DNA from: Caccovicinus sp051878975
Lineage (GTDB): Bacteria > Bacillota > Clostridia > Lachnospirales > Lachnospiraceae
Length of the DNA stretch: 8,073 nt
NCBI GenBank assembly: GCA_051878975.1
Contig: JBJELD010000084.1
Location: 1-8,073 of the forward strand
Direction: 5' to 3'
In this document: one piece after another, positions 5,467-8,073 of the stretch
Position numbering within the stretch: position 1 is the first letter of the stretch
Layout: each line of letters opens with the position of its first letter
Program-made: the position numbers and the translations under genes
The notes under the pieces: generated by a model
What the model saw: only the letters and a program-made list of their open reading frames with translations
Database searches by the model: none
What the model was told of the DNA's origin: nothing

Positions 5467-5983
5467 CAAGATTCGGGTGCTTTTAACCGAGGAAGAAGTA
5501 AATGCAAGAATCAGTGAAGTCGCGGCGAAGATCAATGAGGACTATAAAGGAAAAGAAGTCCATCTGATCTGCATTTTAAAGGGAGGAGTCTTTTTTACCT
5601 GTGAGCTGGCAAAGCGGCTGAATGTACCGGTATCGCTGGATTTCATGTCGGTATCCAGTTATGGCAGCGGCACCGTGTCCAGCGGCGTGGTGAAGATTAT
5701 CAAGGACCTGGATGAGCCGCTGGAGGGAAAGAATGTGATTATCGTGGAGGATATCATTGATTCCGGACGGACACTGGCTTATCTGATGGAAATTTTGAAA
5801 CAGAGAAATCCGAATAGCATTGAGCTGTGCACCCTGCTGGACAAACCGGAACGCCGGGTTAAGAAGCAGGTGCAGGTGAAATATACATGTTTCACCATTC
5901 CGGATGAATTTGTGGTAGGATATGGCCTGGATTATGATCAGAAGTACAGGAATCTGCCATATATTGGAGTAGTGGAACAGTAA
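5459..5983 (+). CDS. hpt: Hypoxanthine(-guanine) phosphoribosyltransferase
   Basis: The enzyme salvages hypoxanthine and guanine to IMP and GMP using phosphoribosyl pyrophosphate (PRPP) in the cytoplasm. The 174-residue product, of normal family length, carries the PRPP-binding signature VIIVEDIIDSGRT at 93-105, in which E97 and D98 bind ribose and D101 is the expected catalytic base. It also has the LKGG loop (40-43), the flexible lid SSYGSGTVSSG (66-76), and the purine-contacting C-terminal part VVGYGLDYDQKYRNLPYIG. The start is set by GGAGG at 5446-5450, eight bases before ATG 5459. Its first eight bases overlap tilS. In Listeria and Bacillus this protein is reported to act with TilS in controlling ftsH; the preserved neighbourhood fits that but does not prove it. 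The gene is also named hprT. Confidence 0.96.
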   Translation: MADKIRVLLTEEEVNARISEVAAKINEDYKGKEVHLICILKGGVFFTCELAKRLNVPVSLDFMSVSSYGSGTVSSGVVKIIKDLDEPLEGKNVIIVEDIIDSGRTLAYLMEILKQRNPNSIELCTLLDKPERRVKKQVQVKYTCFTIPDEFVVGYGLDYDQKYRNLPYIGVVEQ

Positions 5984-5991
5984 ACCTCCAT

Positions 5992-6036
5992 GCGCCGCAG
6001 GGCAGTGCACCACATCAGCGAAAGCGGCTGGGGCGC
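5992..6036 (+). promoter_or_regulatory. Hairpin in the hpt-ftsH spacer
   Basis: The 117-base spacer contains a 9-base stem with one mismatch (5992-6000 with 6028-6036, GC-rich) around a 27-base loop. It lies eight bases after the hpt stop. Only ATTT follows, so it is a poor terminator; a partial attenuator or an mRNA processing/stability structure is possible. A second small inverted repeat (6041-6045 with 6056-6060) follows. I see no convincing promoter for ftsH in this spacer, so ftsH is probably read through from hpt or tilS. Confidence 0.35.
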
Positions 6037-6100
6037 ATTTGGCATCCCTGAATGCATGCCGTCTGTCGGCGGCGGGAGTTTATAGTAAGGAGGCAGCTAG

Positions 6101-7924
6101 TTGAGACAGCAGCAATTCAGAGGCCTGGGATTTGTGCTCATCATTGTAATGATGCTTTTGATGGTGATGACTTTTTCCGGGCAGATGTTTACGAATGACG
6201 ACATCAGTTATCAGCAGTATTTGACAGCATTAGACAGCGGAACCATTGAACGGGTAGTGATTCATCAGAATCAGGAGGCGCCTACCGGCAAAGTAGAGCT
6301 GTATTTGAAGGATGGTTCGGTGCGGGAGTACTATACTTCCGATGTAACGGCAGAGCAGGCGCTTCTGCAGCAGAAACAGATTGATTATGTAAATTCGGAT
6401 GTACCGCATGACAATTATTTATTATCGATCATGCTTCCGATTCTCTTGTCTACGGTCGTGGTCGTGGTGTTGATTTCCGTTATGAATGCCAGGGCGGCAG
6501 GCAGCGGAGCCAATGCCAAGATGATGAATTTCGGCAAAAGCCGGGCCAGAATCAGCCGGGACAGCAAGGTGAATTTTTCCAATGTGGCCGGCCTGGAGGA
6601 AGAAAAGGAGGAGCTGGCGGAGATCGTGGATTTCCTGCGGCAGCCGCAGAAGTATACCAGTGTGGGTGCGAGAATCCCGAAGGGACTTCTTCTGGAGGGA
6701 CCGCCGGGAACCGGCAAGACGCTGCTTGCAAAAGCCGTGGCCGGGGAAGCCGGCGTGCCGTTTTTCTCCATTTCCGGTTCAGATTTTGTGGAGATGTTTG
6801 TGGGCGTAGGTGCGTCCCGTGTCCGGGACCTGTTTGAGGACGCAAAGAAAAATTCACCGTGTATTGTATTTATCGATGAGATCGATGCGGTTGCAAGACG
6901 GAGAGGAACCGGTATGGGCGGTGGTCATGATGAGCGCGAGCAGACGCTGAACCAGCTTTTGGTGGAGATGGACGGCTTCGGCGTGAATGAAGGCATCATT
7001 GTAATGGCGGCCACCAACCGGGTGGATATTCTGGATCCGGCAATTTTGCGGCCGGGGCGTTTTGACCGGAAGGTTGTAGTAGGACGTCCGGATGTGAGGG
7101 GCCGTGAGGAAATTTTGAGGGTACACTGCAAGGAAAAGCCGCTGGGCGATGACGTGGACTTAAAGCGTGTTGCGCAGACGACGGCAGGCTTTACCGGCGC
7201 GGACCTGGAAAATCTGATGAATGAGGCGGCGATCATCACGGCCAAGGAAGGCAGGAAGTTCCTGCGTCAGGCCGATATTGATAAGGCTTTTATCAAGGTA
7301 GGAATCGGTGCGGAAAAGAAGAGCAAGGTGATTTCAGAGAAGGATAAGAAGATCACGGCTTATCATGAGGCCGGGCATGCGATTCTGTTCCATGTGCTTC
7401 CGGATGTGGGACCGGTTCATACTGTGTCTATTATTCCGACGGGAGTGGGAGCCGGTGGATATACCATGCCGCTTCCGGAGCGGGATGAGCAGTATATGAC
7501 CAAAGGCCGGATGCTGCAGAATATCATGGTATCTCTGGGCGGCCGGATTGCGGAGGAACTGATTTTTGACGATATCACCACCGGCGCTTCTCAGGATATC
7601 AAGCAGGCGACCGGTATTGCGCGGGCGATGGTAACGCAGTACGGCATGTCTGAGAAGGTCGGCATGATCAACTACGGCAGCGATGAGGACGAGGTTTTCA
7701 TTGGCCGGGATCTGGCCCACACCAAGAGCTACGGGGAATCGGTGGCTACGGTGATCGACAGTGAGGTAAAGCGAATTATTGATGAGTGCTATCAGAAGGC
7801 AAAGGAGCTTATTCTTCAGCATGAGAAGGTGCTCCACTCCTGCAGTCAGCTTCTTCTGGTAAAGGAGAAGATCAATCAGGAGGAATTTGAAAGTCTTTTT
7901 GAGGCAGAGGGCGAGAACGTGTAG
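6101..7924 (+). CDS. ftsH: ATP-dependent zinc metalloprotease FtsH
   Basis: FtsH is a hexameric membrane AAA+ protease that extracts and degrades misassembled membrane proteins and some regulators. The 607-residue product has a first transmembrane helix (about 8-26), an extracytoplasmic domain (27-105) and a second helix (about 107-128). The AAA domain follows: Walker A GPPGTGKT (200-207), the pore motif FVGVG (233-237), Walker B CIVFIDEID (254-262), and the second region of homology (304-323) with arginine fingers R317 and R320. The protease domain has the zinc motif HEAGH (422-426), with D499 in GASQDIK as third ligand. The C-terminus is short, like clostridial FtsH, without the longer tail of the E. 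coli protein. The TTG start is supported by AGGAGG at 6088-6093, seven bases upstream, and by the N-terminus it gives; the first in-frame ATG lies inside the first membrane helix. All catalytic residues are intact. Confidence 0.97.
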   Translation: MRQQQFRGLGFVLIIVMMLLMVMTFSGQMFTNDDISYQQYLTALDSGTIERVVIHQNQEAPTGKVELYLKDGSVREYYTSDVTAEQALLQQKQIDYVNSDVPHDNYLLSIMLPILLSTVVVVVLISVMNARAAGSGANAKMMNFGKSRARISRDSKVNFSNVAGLEEEKEELAEIVDFLRQPQKYTSVGARIPKGLLLEGPPGTGKTLLAKAVAGEAGVPFFSISGSDFVEMFVGVGASRVRDLFEDAKKNSPCIVFIDEIDAVARRRGTGMGGGHDEREQTLNQLLVEMDGFGVNEGIIVMAATNRVDILDPAILRPGRFDRKVVVGRPDVRGREEILRVHCKEKPLGDDVDLKRVAQTTAGFTGADLENLMNEAAIITAKEGRKFLRQADIDKAFIKVGIGAEKKSKVISEKDKKITAYHEAGHAILFHVLPDVGPVHTVSIIPTGVGAGGYTMPLPERDEQYMTKGRMLQNIMVSLGGRIAEELIFDDITTGASQDIKQATGIARAMVTQYGMSEKVGMINYGSDEDEVFIGRDLAHTKSYGESVATVIDSEVKRIIDECYQKAKELILQHEKVLHSCSQLLLVKEKINQEEFESLFEAEGENV

Positions 7925-7939
7925 ACAGAACTGGCGAAA

Positions 7940-7980
7940 GTGCACAAAAAGAAAATCGAAAAAAATACAAGTTTGTGCAC
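7940..7980 (+). repeat. Inverted repeat downstream of ftsH, possible weak terminator or operator
   Basis: GTGCACAAA (7940-7948) is repeated as its exact reverse complement TTTGTGCAC (7972-7980), separated by 23 A-rich bases. The core GTGCAC of each arm is itself palindromic. As a terminator it is weak: the loop is long and only ACTTATTTTG follows. Because a promoter-like element follows at once, it could equally be a pair of protein-binding sites. Confidence 0.4.
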
Positions 7981-7997
7981 ACTTATTTTGCAACCTA

Positions 7998-8009
7998 TGC
8001 TATTATAAT
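7998..8009 (+). promoter_or_regulatory. Possible extended -10 promoter for a gene beyond the window
   Basis: TGC at 7998-8000 followed by TATTAT (8001-8006) forms an extended -10 element, and a perfect TATAAT lies in overlap at 8004-8009. There is no good -35 hexamer at 15-19 bases. A start near 8015 would put the C7 run (8018-8024) at the very beginning of the transcript. No coding region is visible between 7925 and the end of the window; the target gene would lie downstream. Confidence 0.4.
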
Positions 8010-8073
8010 ACACGTAACCCCCCCAATACATTATATAGTTTTTGCTACACCCCATAAGAAACGAAATACCTTC

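Noticed and set aside
4543..5535. A 330-residue open frame on the minus strand opposite tilS
   Set aside because: It mirrors a full-length TilS with all motifs, and the translation is Leu/Pro/Arg-rich without family features.
6081..6086. TATAGT as a -10 element for ftsH
   Set aside because: A start near 6093 would fall inside the ribosome-binding site and there is no -35 at suitable distance.
1..8073. CRISPR array, insertion sequence, tRNA or phage element
   Set aside because: No spaced direct repeats, transposase frames, cloverleaf sequences or phage-like genes were seen; the genes form a conserved chromosomal block.

Overview
The window comes from a spore-forming Firmicute of the class Clostridia, most likely a Lachnospiraceae-type gut anaerobe. 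This rests on the roughly 50% GC content, the AGGAGG ribosome-binding sites, the sporulation genes yabP, yabQ and spoIIE, and a gene order closely matching the Bacillus subtilis block mazG(yabN)-rqcP(yabO)-yabP-yabQ-divIC-...-spoIIE-...-tilS-hprT-ftsH. The family-level placement is inference. All genes lie on the + strand.

Layout. Bases 1-141 are the end of rpsR (ribosomal protein S18), closed by a textbook terminator at 153-185. A short MazG pyrophosphohydrolase gene follows. Next is a strong sigma-A-type promoter (713-741) with a structured leader that opens the gene for the DNA-binding protein HU, and rqcP (ribosome quality control) is almost fused behind it. A GC-rich spacer carries a good match to a sigma-E (mother-cell) promoter at 1366-1394, in front of the spore-coat-associated pair yabP-yabQ. 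yabQ runs 158 bases into the division gene divIC. A SpoIIE-type PP2C phosphatase comes next, but it lacks the multi-spanning membrane domain of classical SpoIIE. It is followed by tilS (tRNA-Ile lysidine synthetase), the purine salvage gene hpt (overlapping tilS by 8 bases) and ftsH (membrane AAA protease, TTG start). The last 149 bases hold an inverted repeat, a promoter-like element and a C7 tract; I see no gene there.

How it fits together. The block mixes housekeeping functions (nucleotide clean-up and salvage, tRNA maturation, ribosome rescue, nucleoid and membrane quality control, division) with sporulation functions. No clear terminator is visible between mazG and ftsH, so vegetative read-through from the hup promoter probably supplies divIC, tilS, hpt and ftsH. 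Internal promoters would add stage-specific expression: sigma-E for yabPQ, a Spo0A-like promoter for spoIIE, and a sigma-A-like one for tilS. I found no tRNA or rRNA gene, mobile element or CRISPR array. The points most worth checking are the membrane-less SpoIIE, the yabQ/divIC overlap, the hup leader hairpin and the sigma-E promoter.
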